Of a stretch of DNA of 14,335 nt, positions 1-9,182 are shown piece after piece (position 1 is the first letter of the stretch; each line of letters starts with the position of its first letter). The notes under the pieces are model-generated. The model was not told where the DNA came from. It saw only the letters and a list, made by a program, of their open reading frames with translations, and did no database searches. The DNA is from Isotricha intestinalis (lineage: Eukaryota; Ciliophora; Litostomatea; Vestibuliferida; Isotrichidae), in contig JAJJLU010004358.1 of the NCBI GenBank assembly GCA_023807065.1, positions 1-14,335 of the forward strand, given 5' to 3'. A program made the position numbers and the translations under genes.

Positions 1-345
1 TATATTAAAGAAAAAAAAATATTTATTTTGCCATTATGATTTCTCAGTAAAATAAATTATTTTCTTTATTTTTTATTTGGATATGAATTGAGGAATACAG
101 TGTTTTAATTTCTTTAAATTATTTTTGATTTTTTGTGAAAGAAGATTAAATTAGGATTTATTTTGATTATTATAAAAATGAAAAAATAATTATTTTATTT
201 TATTAAAAAATGATATCTTGAAAAATTATATTATTTTTTATATTCGTTAAATTGTCATATTTTTTTTCTTAATTTTTTGAATATTAAAAATTTTGATTAT
301 TCAAGAATGAAAATTATCTCAATTTAAACAAAGAATATTTAATAG
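1..345. other. Gene-free AT-rich stretch at the window start
   Basis: I see no gene here. Both strands are broken by frequent stops, and homopolymer A and T runs dominate. From about position 306 one frame stays open to the TAG at 390-392 and reads Asn/Glu/Tyr/Leu-rich. It may be the upstream, frameshifted part of the decayed coding fragment that follows. No RNA gene was recognised. Confidence 0.5.
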
Positions 346-600
346 CTCAAAAAAACATCAAAAGAACATCAAAAAATAAAAAGAGAATATAGAAAAGAAT
401 ATTTTATTAAAATTGAAAAAAATGAAAATGCTTTTACTGGAAAAGTAGTTGAAATAGTTTTAAAAGCTAAGAAATTAAAACATGAAGAAGAATAATTAAA
501 AGAATATGAAAGAGTTATGAATGAAAGAGATAAAGAAGAAGATGGAAAAAGAATGAAAGAAATTGTTAAAAATAGAAATTATTTAGATAAAAAACAATGA
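346..600 (+). pseudogene. Probable decayed coding fragment, Lys/Glu-rich helix
   Basis: After a TAG at 343-345 this frame runs 84 sense or near-sense codons with one interior TAA (493-495), then TGA at 598-600. The composition is coding-like: GAA, AAA and AGA codons give a charged helical peptide, including FTGKVVEIVLKAKKLKHEEE before the TAA and LKEYERVMNERDKEEDGKRM after it. The interior TAA sits where Gln (CAA) would fit, a one-base change. TAA is a true stop in the neighbouring genes, so reading it as sense is unlikely. A second frame (306-389) reads NENYLNLNKEYLIAQKNIK and could be the same relic before a frameshift near 350-370, where an imperfect AACATCAAAAG duplication occurs. No family was recognised. 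Alternatives are a short exon of an unrecognised spliced gene, or chance. Confidence 0.4.
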
Positions 601-673
601 AGTTCAGAATAGTAACAATTGATTTTCCTCAAATTTTACATAATTTTTTAAGAAGTTCTTACTATTCCGAACT
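601..673. repeat. 15-bp inverted repeat (hairpin)
   Basis: AGTTCAGAATAGTAA at 601-615 is the reverse complement of TTACTATTCCGAACT at 659-673 except for one mismatch, with a 43-nt spacer. It starts directly after the TGA that ends the decayed fragment. The arms are richer in G+C than the surroundings, which makes chance less likely than for pure A/T palindromes. Function is unknown. Confidence 0.55.
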
Positions 674-1100
674 TTTTGATTTTAAATAATTTTTGAAATT
701 TTTGCATTCGCTATTATTCCACAATTTATTACATTAATAAAACATTTAAATTTTTAAATATTTATTTTATTTTTTATTTCTGTTTAATTGTTTATTCAGT
801 TATCAAAAAAATTTTTTTCTTTGTTTTTTTAATTTTATTCCTTTTTTTGTTTTTTAAATATTTTTATGTATTTTGTTTAATCATATATTTATTCCAAAAT
901 TCAATATTCTTTTCGAAATTTAAAGAATAAATAAAGTGTTATTCATGAATAATTTTTTTTATTAATTGTTTTGATTTTTTATTAAAAATGTTACCAAATT
1001 TATATTTTTGAAAATAAAAAAATTAAAACCTCAAAAAATAATTAAAAAATATATAACAAATTACCTATATATAATAAATTTTTAATTCATTAAAAAAAAA
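674..1100. other. Intergenic, T-rich then A-rich; upstream region of the RINGv-FHA gene
   Basis: No gene was seen. The stretch consists of poly-T and poly-A tracts with short stops in all frames. The last part (about 1010-1100) is A-rich and leads into the ATG at 1101, so it probably holds the promoter and 5' leader. No distinct motif can be defended. Confidence 0.5.
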
Positions 1101-2650
1101 ATGAAAAGCAATTTAATGTAAAATATTTTTAACATAAATAAATTAGATTTCAGCTATATACAGAGACTTGGTCAAAAGAAGCATTTGAATTAATAGATTA
1201 TGAAACTGATAATTTAATTGTTGGAAATTTAGAATCAAAAACACCTGGATATATAATTAGAAAATCAAATACAATTCAAATAATTCCTGAGTTACAATTA
1301 GATGAGTCATCAAATAAACTTTTTGAATTAAAATCTGACGAAGAATCTTTTCAAATAATTCCAAATGAATTTAAAATTGATTATAATGAACAAAAGGATT
1401 CTTTATTCAAAAGTGAAAATTCAAGTTGGTTTATTTTCAAAGCTTCAAAAACCGTAGAAAAACCTAAAAATTATAAAGTTAATGAAGGAGATATTTTAAA
1501 ATTAGGAAGAATTACTGCAATAGTCAAAGAAATAAAAATAAACAATCAAACTCAAAATATTAATAATAATAATAACAAATTCAACGAAAATTTATATAAA
1601 GAAAATAAAAATGAATTATCATTTAATACAAATGTAAATTATAGAGAAACAAACATTATATCAAATGGAATTTTAACAAATGGAAATGAAGTCGAAAAAA
1701 AAGAAAAAAAAATAAAAAAAAAAATATGTAGAATCTGTTATATTGAAGATGACACAGAAGAAAATCCTTTGATTCAACCTTGTATTTGTTCTGGAACAAT
1801 GAAATATATTCATTTAGATTGTTTAAAACAATGGATTGCAACAAAAAGTTTAATTAAAGTTGAATCAAATGATAATTGTACAATATATAAAATTAAACCT
1901 GTTGAATGTGAACTATGTAAAACTAAATTACCTGATTATGTTAAACATAACAATAAGTTATATTGTGTTTTGGATCATCATACAGATTATAAAAGTTATA
2001 TTTGTATTGAAAGTTTAACTGTTGATAAAAGAAAAAATAGATTTTTATATATTGGTAATTTAGAAAACAAAAAAGAAATAAAAATTGGAAGAGGACATGA
2101 TTGTGATTTATTATTAAGTGATGTTTCAATAAGTAGATTTCATTGTAAATTAATCAATACTTTTAATGGATTATATATTGAAGATAATGATTCTAAATTT
2201 GGAACTTTAATTTTAATTCAAACACCTATTTTGAAATTAAGTGATAATTTACCTTTATATATGCAAGTTGGAAGAACTTTTATGCAAATAAAAATTAAAA
2301 AACCTTTTTCTTTATTTGGTTGTTGTGATATTTCTGAAAAAAACAATGAATATTATTATCACAAACAAAATGAAAAAGAAATAGATTATCATAAAAATAT
2401 TATTATTAAAGAAGAGAATGAAAATGATGATGATGATATTGAAAGTGAAATAAGTAACAATGATAAATCAAATCATCATGGATTAAAAGTTATTGAATTT
2501 GATACTATTGATAAAAATAATGATGTGCAAATTCATATTAATAGAGCTTCTGTTGTTGATACAATTGAAAATACTGAAACTAGAAGAAATCAAATTACTG
2601 AAATTCCTTTAAGAGCAATTGGAACTATGATTAATGAAGGAGAAAAGTAA
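1101..2650 (+). CDS. RING-variant / FHA domain protein, two exons (1101-1117, 1147-2650)
   Basis: Spliced product is 506 residues. A RINGv zinc finger of C4HC3 type is complete: C200, C203, C218, C220, H228, C231, C260 and C263, with the family's [16 protein letters not shown] segment and W235. An FHA domain follows (about 304-390), with G-R at 320-321, SRFH at 335-338 and DNDSKFGT near 353-360, the phosphothreonine-binding landmarks. Upstream, W100 and a GDILKLGR segment near 120-127 form a conserved-looking N-terminal region. RINGv proteins are usually E3 ubiquitin ligases, so a ligase directed to phosphorylated partners is a reasonable inference. Membrane RINGv (MARCH) proteins have transmembrane helices, but none is evident here. 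The tail (about 390-506) is acidic and Asn-rich. No ATG lies in this frame between the upstream stop at 1139-1141 and the middle of the RING, so the start must come from exon 1. Confidence 0.88.
1118..1146 (+). other. 29-nt spliceosomal intron (predicted)
   Basis: It begins GTAAAA and ends ATTAG, with a TTTTTAACAT stretch inside that could hold the branch point. Splicing joins 17 nt of exon 1 (ATG at 1101; MKSNL) to position 1147 in the frame that runs open to 2650, giving [14 protein letters not shown]. Unspliced, the ATG meets TAA at 1119-1121. The competing acceptor TTTCAG at 1148-1153 would put exon 2 in a frame that soon reaches a stop. Direct evidence is limited to frame logic and splice dinucleotides. 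Confidence 0.7.
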
Positions 2651-2902
2651 AATTGAAATAAAAACAATAAAAAATGAAATATTTTTTTATAATATTTTTC
2701 TGTTTGTTTTATTATAAAATTTATTTTTAATAAATTAATTTATATTTCATTGATAATATTTTTATTCACCTTAATTTCTTTCAATATTTTTATTTAACTT
2801 TTTATTATTTTATATTATTAACTTAACTTAATTTTTAAATGAAAATAAAAAAATACTCTTAAAAAAACAAATAATTATATAAAATATATTTAAAACAAAT
2901 TA

Positions 2903-3853
2903 ATGAATGACAGTTTAGATTTAGCTTTCTTAAGGAGAAGTTCTGATCCTAGAATAGATAAATTCCATAAATTTCGTAAAGTAAATACATTCAAAAAGCA
3001 AACAGGTTTAAAAAACAATCTTAGATTAAGTTTAGAAGAAACTTTTGATAGTAATTTAAATGCATCAAATTTAAACACATCATTAAATTTTAAAATGAAA
3101 AAGAGGTTTTATACAAGATTAAGTCAAAGTAAATTAAATAACTCAATGAATGCTTCAATGACATTGATAAATCCTTTTTTGAATACAACAATAGATGATC
3201 CTTTTGATACAACAATTTTAGAAGAAAATGTTGATCATCAACAAACATCGAAAACAACTTTTCCAAAAATAAAACCTAAAATTTTTATACCTCAATATAT
3301 ATTTAACTCAATTGATTTAAATAAACAAACAATACAATATAATAATTGTTTAAATGATCTAAACGATAATGTTGAAGAATATTATAAATCTTATTTAGAA
3401 TTAGATGATATTGAAAAAAATAAAGAGACTTTAGAAAAAGAATTAAAAGAAGCAAAAGATGCAAGAAATAAAGTAATGAATGTTGTTTACCAATTAAAAA
3501 ATGAAATTGAAAATAAAAGTATTTTACAAAGTGAAAATAATTTAAATATGACTACTATTGGTGGAAATTTTCAACCAAATAATACTTTTTCTATTATGAA
3601 TGGAAATCAAAATACTTTTAGAAATAATGGAAATGATTTAGCACAAAATATTGAGAAATATGAAGATCAAATTTTGAAAATTAAAATGGAAAATCAAAGT
3701 TTTTTAGAAGAGTATGATAATTTAAATGATGATTTGAAAAAAAATATTGAGTTAAATAAGAAGTTAAAGAATAGCTTAAGTACTATTGAACAAAATATTC
3801 AAGCTGCTGTTAAGGAAAAAAATAGTTTAAGAAATTTAATGCAAAAAAATTAA
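2903..3853 (+). CDS. Hypothetical coiled-coil protein, 316 aa
   Basis: I do not recognise a family. The first 120 residues are Ser/Asn/Arg-rich and low in order, with repeated short Leu-Asn-Ser/Thr patches such as SNLNASNLNTSLNF and SKLNNSMNASM. A Pro/Ile stretch (PKIKPKIFIPQYIF, about 121-134) leads into two helical segments with heptad-like hydrophobics at about 150-208 and 245-315, separated by an Asn/Thr/Gly-rich linker. There is no signal peptide or membrane helix. This layout is common in cytoskeletal, basal-body or scaffold proteins, but that is only a guess. The start is the first in-frame ATG after A/T leader, and the gene ends at TAA. It lies 252 bp after the RINGv-FHA gene and 189 bp before the BFR1-like gene, all on the same strand. 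Confidence 0.8.
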   Translation: MNDSLDLAFLRRSSDPRIDKFHKFRKVNTFKKQTGLKNNLRLSLEETFDSNLNASNLNTSLNFKMKKRFYTRLSQSKLNNSMNASMTLINPFLNTTIDDPFDTTILEENVDHQQTSKTTFPKIKPKIFIPQYIFNSIDLNKQTIQYNNCLNDLNDNVEEYYKSYLELDDIEKNKETLEKELKEAKDARNKVMNVVYQLKNEIENKSILQSENNLNMTTIGGNFQPNNTFSIMNGNQNTFRNNGNDLAQNIEKYEDQILKIKMENQSFLEEYDNLNDDLKKNIELNKKLKNSLSTIEQNIQAAVKEKNSLRNLMQKN

Positions 3854-4042
3854 ACAATCAAAAAGAAAAAAAAATAAAAATTTAATTAAAAATATAAAAT
3901 AATATATATAATAAATCTAATATTTTTAAATAAAAAAGAACTATTTTTTTACGTGTTCAAAGGGAAAAAAAAATAAAAATAAATCAAACGGTTTAAAGTA
4001 TTAAATAATAAAAAAAAATAAAATTAATATTTATCCAATAAA

Positions 4043-5813
4043 ATGAATAAAGATACAGAAACAAAATTTGAAAAAACAGAAAATTTGGAAGATGACTATT
4101 ATGATTATAATAATGACAATAATATAATGGATGTAGCATTAGGAAATATCAAAGATGACCCTGCATCTATAAGAAGTAGACCAAGAAGACTCAAATATTG
4201 GCAATTAACTTTGGAAGATGAAGATAAAATTCCAAAAATGCCAGAAAAAATTTTAAAACAACCAAATGAGGAAAATTTCCATAAAGAAATAGAAAAATTA
4301 AAAAGTGAAAAAAACCAAAAAGGAAAAAATATTTCTGATTTATATAATAAAATCACTGAAGAAAAAACTGGAATTAAACAAGAAGATAAAGTTAAATTAA
4401 ATGAGAGAAAAAAAGAATTAAAAAAAAGAAAAGACGAACTTAAATCAATATTAGAAAATGAAGATAAAGGAAGTGAAGAAATAAGAGAAGAATTAAGAAA
4501 TTTAACTGATGAAGTAAGAAAATATGAAAGATATCATTTTTCAAAAAATCCAAATGTAATATTAAATCAAATTAGAGATATCAAAGAAAAATTAAGTTTT
4601 AGTGAATTAAGTTCAACAGAAGAAAAACAATTAATGGATAAAAAACCTCTTTTAGAAGAATATTATAAACCCTGTAAAAAATTATATGATTTTAAAATAA
4701 ACAATAAAGATAAATTAACGAAAAAAAATGTATCTGAAAGAGAAGAATTAAAAAAAATAAATGAAGAATTAAAGAAAATAAATGATGAAATTAAAATTGT
4801 ATTTGACAAAAAAAATGAAAGTAAACCTATTATACAACAATATTTCGTTCAAATTGATTCTTTGAAAAAAGATAAAGAAGAAATTCAAAAAAAAATAGAT
4901 GAAGCATATAATAAATTTTATCAAGAAGAATATGAATATAAAAAACAACAAAGATTTATTCAATATATAAAAAAATGTGAAGAACAAATAAAATCGATAA
5001 AAAAAAGGAAAGAAAAAGAAGAAAAAAGAAAAGAAAAAGAAGAAAAAAAGAGGAAGAAAGAAAAAGGAGGAGAAACTGAAACATTAAAAGATATAGAAAT
5101 AACAAAAAGAATAGTTAAAAAATATGATAATCAAATTAAAGAATGTGAAGAATTAAAAAATTATTTTTCTGCTTTATTACCAAAAGAAGAAGAAAACAAA
5201 GAAATAGAAGAAAAAGAAAAGAGAGAAAAGACTAAATTAGATGAAGATTTAGAAAAAGGAATTTTAAAGCCAATTACTCAAAAAAATTATGATGATATTC
5301 TTGGAATTTCAGAAGGAGATAAGAAAAAAAAAAAAGGAAAAAAACCTAATCAAAATAAAGAAGAAAAAAGAATGGGAAAAAAAGGTAAAAAAGGTATTAA
5401 AAGTAATAACAAAAATTTAAAAGAAACTTTACCTTTAGATTTTGAAGTACTTAAAAAAATTAAAAATACTGGAATTGAACCTCCTATTTATAAAGAAGAT
5501 ATTAATGAATTCTTAAAAAAATTAAATGAGGTTAAAGAAAAGTATGAAAGTGAAAATGTTGAAATTGAAGATCAGAAAAATAATGAAAATAAAGAAAGCA
5601 AAATAAATGAAAAAGAAACTGAAAATAAAATTGAAGAAAAAGAAGAAGAAAAAAAAGTTGAAGTTGAAAGTAAAAAAGAAGAAATGAATTCAGAAATTAA
5701 AAAAGAAGAAAAAAAAGTTGAAGTTGAAAGTAAAAAAGAAGAAAAAAAAGTTGAAGTTGAAAGTAAAAAAGAAGAAAAAAAAAGTGAAACTGAAAATAAA
5801 AAAGAAGAAAAAA

Positions 5814-5850
<37 letters not shown>

Positions 5851-5927
5851 GGAAACGAAAACAGAAATTAAAAAAGAAGAAAAAAAAGAAATAAAAAAAG
5901 ATGAAAAAAAAGAAAAAGAAGAAAAAA

Positions 5928-5958
<31 letters not shown>

Positions 5959-6076
5959 AGAAGAAGAGGAAGAAAAAAAAGAAAATCTAAAAAGTAAAAA
6001 AGAAGATAAAAAAGAGGAAAAAAAAGAAGAAAATAAACAATTTGTAATTAATCGAAAAGTTGAAGAAACTCATGTA

Positions 6077-6108
<32 letters not shown>

Positions 6109-6115
6109 AAAATAA
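4043..6115 (+). CDS. BFR1: BFR1-family (nuclear segregation protein) coiled-coil protein with long K/E tail
   Basis: 690 residues. The core follows the BFR1 plan. A KQPNEENFHKEIEKLKSE opening (about 72-89) begins a long coiled coil. The FDKKNESKPIIQQYFVQIDSLKKD region (about 255-278) follows, then YQEEYEYKKQQRF (about 293-305), then an EI-x-x-CEELKNYFSALLP segment (about 365-380). A basic linker precedes LPLDFEVLKKIKNTGIEPPI (463-482), which matches the family's C-terminal 'GI-x-PP' helix. In yeast Bfr1 is an RNA-binding protein of ER-associated polysomes that affects secretion and ploidy; a similar role here is inference. From about 510 to 690 there is only Lys/Glu, including three nearly identical KKEEKKVEVE units and poly-Glu runs, so the protein is longer than the yeast one. 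The N-terminal 45 residues are acidic and Asn/Asp-rich. No signal peptide or membrane helix is seen. Confidence 0.8.
5641..6112 (+). repeat. Purine-only low-complexity tract (Lys/Glu codons)
   Basis: The 3' part of the BFR1-like gene is almost pure A and G on the plus strand. It is built from GAA/AAA/AAG/GAG codons with short tandem units: AAAAAAGTTGAAGTTGAAAG recurs three times at about 5650-5765, and (GAA)n and (GAAGAG)n runs occur at 5815-5853, 5925-5973 and 6078-6111. Such tracts expand by slippage, so length probably varies between strains. Confidence 0.85.
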
Positions 6116-7236
6116 AATTAAAAATTTTTTTAGTTTAAAGAATTATTGAATTATAATAATTTAAATTCAAAATTTATATGAAAAATTAGGAATATAAAAT
6201 ATTTTTTTATTTAAAACATAAAATAAATTTATTCATTTATTAATCAAAGAAATTATGATAACAAATATAAATTTTATCATAATATTTTTAAACATATTTT
6301 TCATTCCAGTAATTTGACATGTCCAAAAAAATAAATTATAAAGATTAAAAAATCTCATTATAAATGAAATCTTAAATTTTCTTCAAAATAACCTAAATTT
6401 ATTTTTGATTTATGATAAATTTTGAAAAACAATTATTTAATTTTTGAATATTTAACGGCTTTTGAAAAATATAATTGTCAACTGAAAACAAGATAATACA
6501 TATGATTATTTCAAAATTAAATCATAAAAGATATAGTTTTAAGAACTATAAATTCTATTTTTAATTTAAAAAATGGAAAAAAAGACTTATATAATAATGA
6601 ACAAATATTTTTATAAAAAAGGATGAATATTAATATATTAAAGTAAATAATTAAAACTATCATTTTTCATTTATTTAATCTCAAAAAAATTCAATGAAAG
6701 ATTTTTAAAAGTATCAAATTGTATGAAAATCACATAAATTTTTTTTGAAACATATAAATGATAAAGAAACTTTCGATTACCCATTTAATGAGATTATTTG
6801 AAAACAAAAATTGAATAAGTAAATTTATATAGAAAAAGTAATTACTCAATTCTTCTTCAATTATCATATGAATATTAAGTGATTTAAAATTTTTAAATTT
6901 ATCTTTTTTGAAAAATATATTGAAATTGTTTGATAATTCAACGACATTTATTTAGATAAATTATTCAATTATAAATTTCAGAGTCTTAATTGTATTATCT
7001 TACTTTTTATAGTTTTCTAATCTCTTTTTTTATTTTTAAATCCTATTTTTTATCATTTTATTTTGGATTTCTATTTTTTGTCGTTCTTCAATGTAAATAT
7101 GACAATTTTAACAAAAAAATCTCTTTTTAAAGATTTTTTATGCATTTTTTCAATTATAATATTATTTATAAGGAATTAAATCCTTAAATTATTTGAATCA
7201 ATTCAAATAAATAATCAATTTTATATACAATAAAAA
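6116..7236. other. 1.1-kb intergenic region, no gene seen
   Basis: It lies between the 3' ends of two convergent genes (BFR1-like on plus, WD40 on minus). All frames are broken by stops. Short open pieces exist, such as NDKETFDYPFNEII near 6757-6801 and FNDIYLDKLFNYK near 6937-6977, but none has a start, length or partner piece to support a gene. At most they are old coding relics. It contains the hairpin at 6252-6283. No tRNA, snRNA or snoRNA was recognised. Confidence 0.5.
6252..6283. repeat. Perfect 10-bp inverted repeat, 12-nt loop
   Basis: ATTATGATAA (6252-6261) and TTATCATAAT (6274-6283) are exact reverse complements. It lies about 140 bp after the BFR1-like stop codon, in the 3' region. 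It could form a hairpin in the 3' UTR, but short A/T palindromes are expected often at this base composition. Confidence 0.5.
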
Positions 7237-8418
7237 TTAAAAACTCCAAACTTTTAAACTATTATCAAAAGAACATGATGCAATTGAACCATTTTTTAAT
7301 GTAATAAATTGATTAATACAGTTATTATGAGTATTTTTAATTGTTTGAATACATTCGAGATTATCATTTCTATATATTTTTATATCTTTTTTTCCTCCAA
7401 CCAAAAACACTCCCTGATCTTCAATTACAATTATTGAAAAACAAGTACATAAATTATCAATTTCTTTAATTATTTCTTTTTTGGATATAGAAATTAATTT
7501 TAACTTTCCATTTTCCATTCCCTTTCCTCTAACAATAATTACATCATCATTAAATCTACATAATTGTGAATGCCATCCACAAGAAGTTTCTTGAAAATAT
7601 TGAATTAAATTTATACTATTAATATCATTTATATTTAAACTCCATAATTTAGTTCCATCATATCCAGAAGATATTAAAATATTCTTATCTTCTAATAATA
7701 ATAATGAAAATATCTTATCAGAATGTGTTAATATTTTAATATTTTCATAATTATTATTATTTTCTTTCCAAATTTTAATCTTTTTATCACCTGAACATGA
7801 AATTAAATTTCCATTTGAACAAAAAATTATTTTACTTATCCAATCATCATGCATATTTTTAATAATTTTATTATTAATATATTGATTTTCCATTTTAACC
7901 CATAATTTTACACATCTATCATAAGAACAAGTAATAAAATTATTTTCATCTTTAACTCCAATATATATAATATATCTATCATGAGCATTTGGAATATTTT
8001 GTATAACATTTAAATTAATATTATGATAAATTATAATTGATTTATCGAAAGAAACAGAAATAATATTACCTGAAGGAAAAATAGATATTGAACTAATATT
8101 GTTTTTATGTATATTAATTGAAGTTATGTTTTGTAAATTATTTATTTTTATTGTATTTACTTCTTTTTTGTTTTTTTTCATTATAATATAAAAATTATCA
8201 TTTGAATCAAATGTATCTATTATTATTTCATTATTTGTTTTATTCATTATTTCATTTTGATTAAAATTTAATTTGGTATGAAACCTAAATTTTTCTTTGT
8301 TTATTTCTTTGATTATTACATAATTGCCTGATATTATATTTTTACAATTATATAATATTGAAAAGGGTTTTATTGCAATTTTTTCTAATTTTTTATAAAT
8401 GTTCCATATATTTGACAT
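7237..8418 (-). CDS. WD40-repeat protein with kinase-N-lobe-like N-terminus
   Basis: 393 residues. Seven WD40-type blades can be counted: about 104-131, 145-173 (CSYDRCVKLW), 190-217 (CSGDKKIKIW), 232-259 (SSGYDGTKLW), a weak one at 282-311, a weak one at 322-349, and 363-391 (CSFDNSLKVW). Many keep a His near the start and an Asp-x-x-(I/V)-x-(I/L)-W end, so a complete seven-bladed propeller is expected and serves as a binding platform. Residues 5-82 resemble the small lobe of a Ser/Thr kinase: YKKLEKIAIKPFSILYNC in place of the glycine loop, YVIIKEI with K37 at the VAIK lysine, and later EIIIDTF...NFYIIM like the lobe's last strands. The glycine-rich loop is lost, and no catalytic HRD or DFG motif exists, so it is not an active kinase. 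The start is the only ATG before upstream stops. It is transcribed towards the BFR1-like gene. Confidence 0.88.
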   Translation of the reverse strand: MSNIWNIYKKLEKIAIKPFSILYNCKNIISGNYVIIKEINKEKFRFHTKLNFNQNEIMNKTNNEIIIDTFDSNDNFYIIMKKNKKEVNTIKINNLQNITSINIHKNNISSISIFPSGNIISVSFDKSIIIYHNINLNVIQNIPNAHDRYIIYIGVKDENNFITCSYDRCVKLWVKMENQYINNKIIKNMHDDWISKIIFCSNGNLISCSGDKKIKIWKENNNNYENIKILTHSDKIFSLLLLEDKNILISSGYDGTKLWSLNINDINSINLIQYFQETSCGWHSQLCRFNDDVIIVRGKGMENGKLKLISISKKEIIKEIDNLCTCFSIIVIEDQGVFLVGGKKDIKIYRNDNLECIQTIKNTHNNCINQFITLKNGSIASCSFDNSLKVWSF

Positions 8419-8551
8419 TTTTATTTATAAAATTAAAACAATCAATAAATTTTCTTTAAATTTGCTTTTTTATGGATAATAATTTATTTAATTATATTTT
8501 AATCAAAGATACTTTTAATTCTTTCTGGTTTTTAAATAAGTGAATTTATAT

Positions 8552-8749
8552 ATGTTTATTCCTTCCACTTTTTATTCTATATATCCTTTGATTTATCATT
8601 TGTGTCAGAAAAAAATAACTGAGAATTTACTTTATATATTTCTTGATAAATTATTCAATAATCCTATACATAAAGGATATTTTATTGATATAGATCATGT
8701 CATAAAGCTTTTTTATTTAATATATATTTTTACTATTAAAGGGATTTAA
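8552..8749 (+). CDS. Doubtful small ORF, 65 aa, hydrophobic
   Basis: From the ATG at 8552 to TAA at 8747-8749 the frame encodes a Phe/Ile/Tyr-rich peptide with a charged middle (KKITENLLYIFLDKLFNNP). Both ends could be membrane-inserting. No family was recognised. The composition is close to what translated A/T-rich noncoding DNA gives, and it lies alone between the divergent starts of WD40 and PDI. It could be a real small gene, a relic exon or chance; chance is the most likely. Confidence 0.15.
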   Translation: MFIPSTFYSIYPLIYHLCQKKITENLLYIFLDKLFNNPIHKGYFIDIDHVIKLFYLIYIFTIKGI

Positions 8750-9045
8750 ATCATTGTTTTAGTATAATCTACTTAAATAACACATTCTTGCTTATTTAAT
8801 TTAAATAATTTTCTTATCTTTTCACTTTTAATTTCAGATTTAATAATAATTGAAATTTAATTTAATAATAAAGTATATTATTATATTATTACTATTATTT
8901 AAACTTAATTTAATGATAAAAAATTTATAACTAATCTCATTAATTTTTATTTCTATTTTATTTAAATTTTCAATATTAATGAATTCTTACTTCAAAATAT
9001 TATAAACAATTACTTTAAATAAAATCATAAAATAATAAACCTTAT

Positions 9046-9089
9046 CTCCAAGAAAGATTACTTTAATAAAATCTCAAAGATTTCTGGAG
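9046..9089. repeat. Imperfect hairpin, 9-bp stem with one bulge
   Basis: CTCCAAGAAA (9046-9055) pairs with TTTCTGGAG (9081-9089) if one A bulges, and an inner GATT/AATC pair (9056-9059 and 9070-9073) extends the stem. The G+C content of the arms stands out from the background. It lies about 250 bp upstream of the PDI start. Role unknown. Confidence 0.4.
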
Positions 9090-9164
9090 TTAAAAGGTAG
9101 AAAGAATATTTTATCCATAAAGTAGAATTTGTTTAAATAAAATTAATAATAATCCATGGAAAAT

Positions 9165-9182
9165 CTCATTTGAAGAAATGAG
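9165..9182. repeat. Perfect 7-bp hairpin with 4-nt loop
   Basis: CTCATTT (9165-9171) and AAATGAG (9176-9182) are exact reverse complements around GAAG. It lies about 155 bp upstream of the PDI start, close to the hairpin at 9046-9089. It is short enough to arise by chance. Confidence 0.35.

Noticed and set aside
493..495. TAA read as Gln, as in many ciliates, to join the fragment at 346-600
   Set aside because: TAA ends seven genes in the window and never appears inside a conserved domain, so reassignment is not supported.
1148..1153. TTTCAG as the acceptor of the first intron
   Set aside because: Joining 1117 to 1154 puts exon 2 in a frame that meets TAA within about 40 nt; the acceptor at 1146 restores the long frame.
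1656..1844. Minus-strand open frame across the RINGv region
   Set aside because: It is antisense to a well-supported zinc finger; the Phe/Leu-rich product is what A-rich sense codons give on the other strand.
1941..2129. Minus-strand open frame within the RINGv-FHA gene
   Set aside because: Antisense to the coding region, with Phe/Tyr-rich noise composition.
1769..2650. A TTG start at 1769 for the RINGv-FHA gene
   Set aside because: It would cut the RING finger in half. The frame is open far upstream and includes the first Cys pair of the finger.
2890..3078. Minus-strand open frame over the start of the coiled-coil gene
   Set aside because: Antisense to a longer frame with coding-like codon use; no family features.
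4105..4987. Two minus-strand open frames (4105-4356 and 4769-4987) inside the BFR1-like gene
   Set aside because: Antisense shadows of Lys/Glu codons; Phe/Leu/Ile-only products.
6937..6977. FNDIYLDKLFNYK piece resembling the LDKLFN segment of the 65-residue frame near 8640
   Set aside because: The shared 15-nt A/T-rich string is expected by chance at this composition, and neither piece lies in a good gene model.
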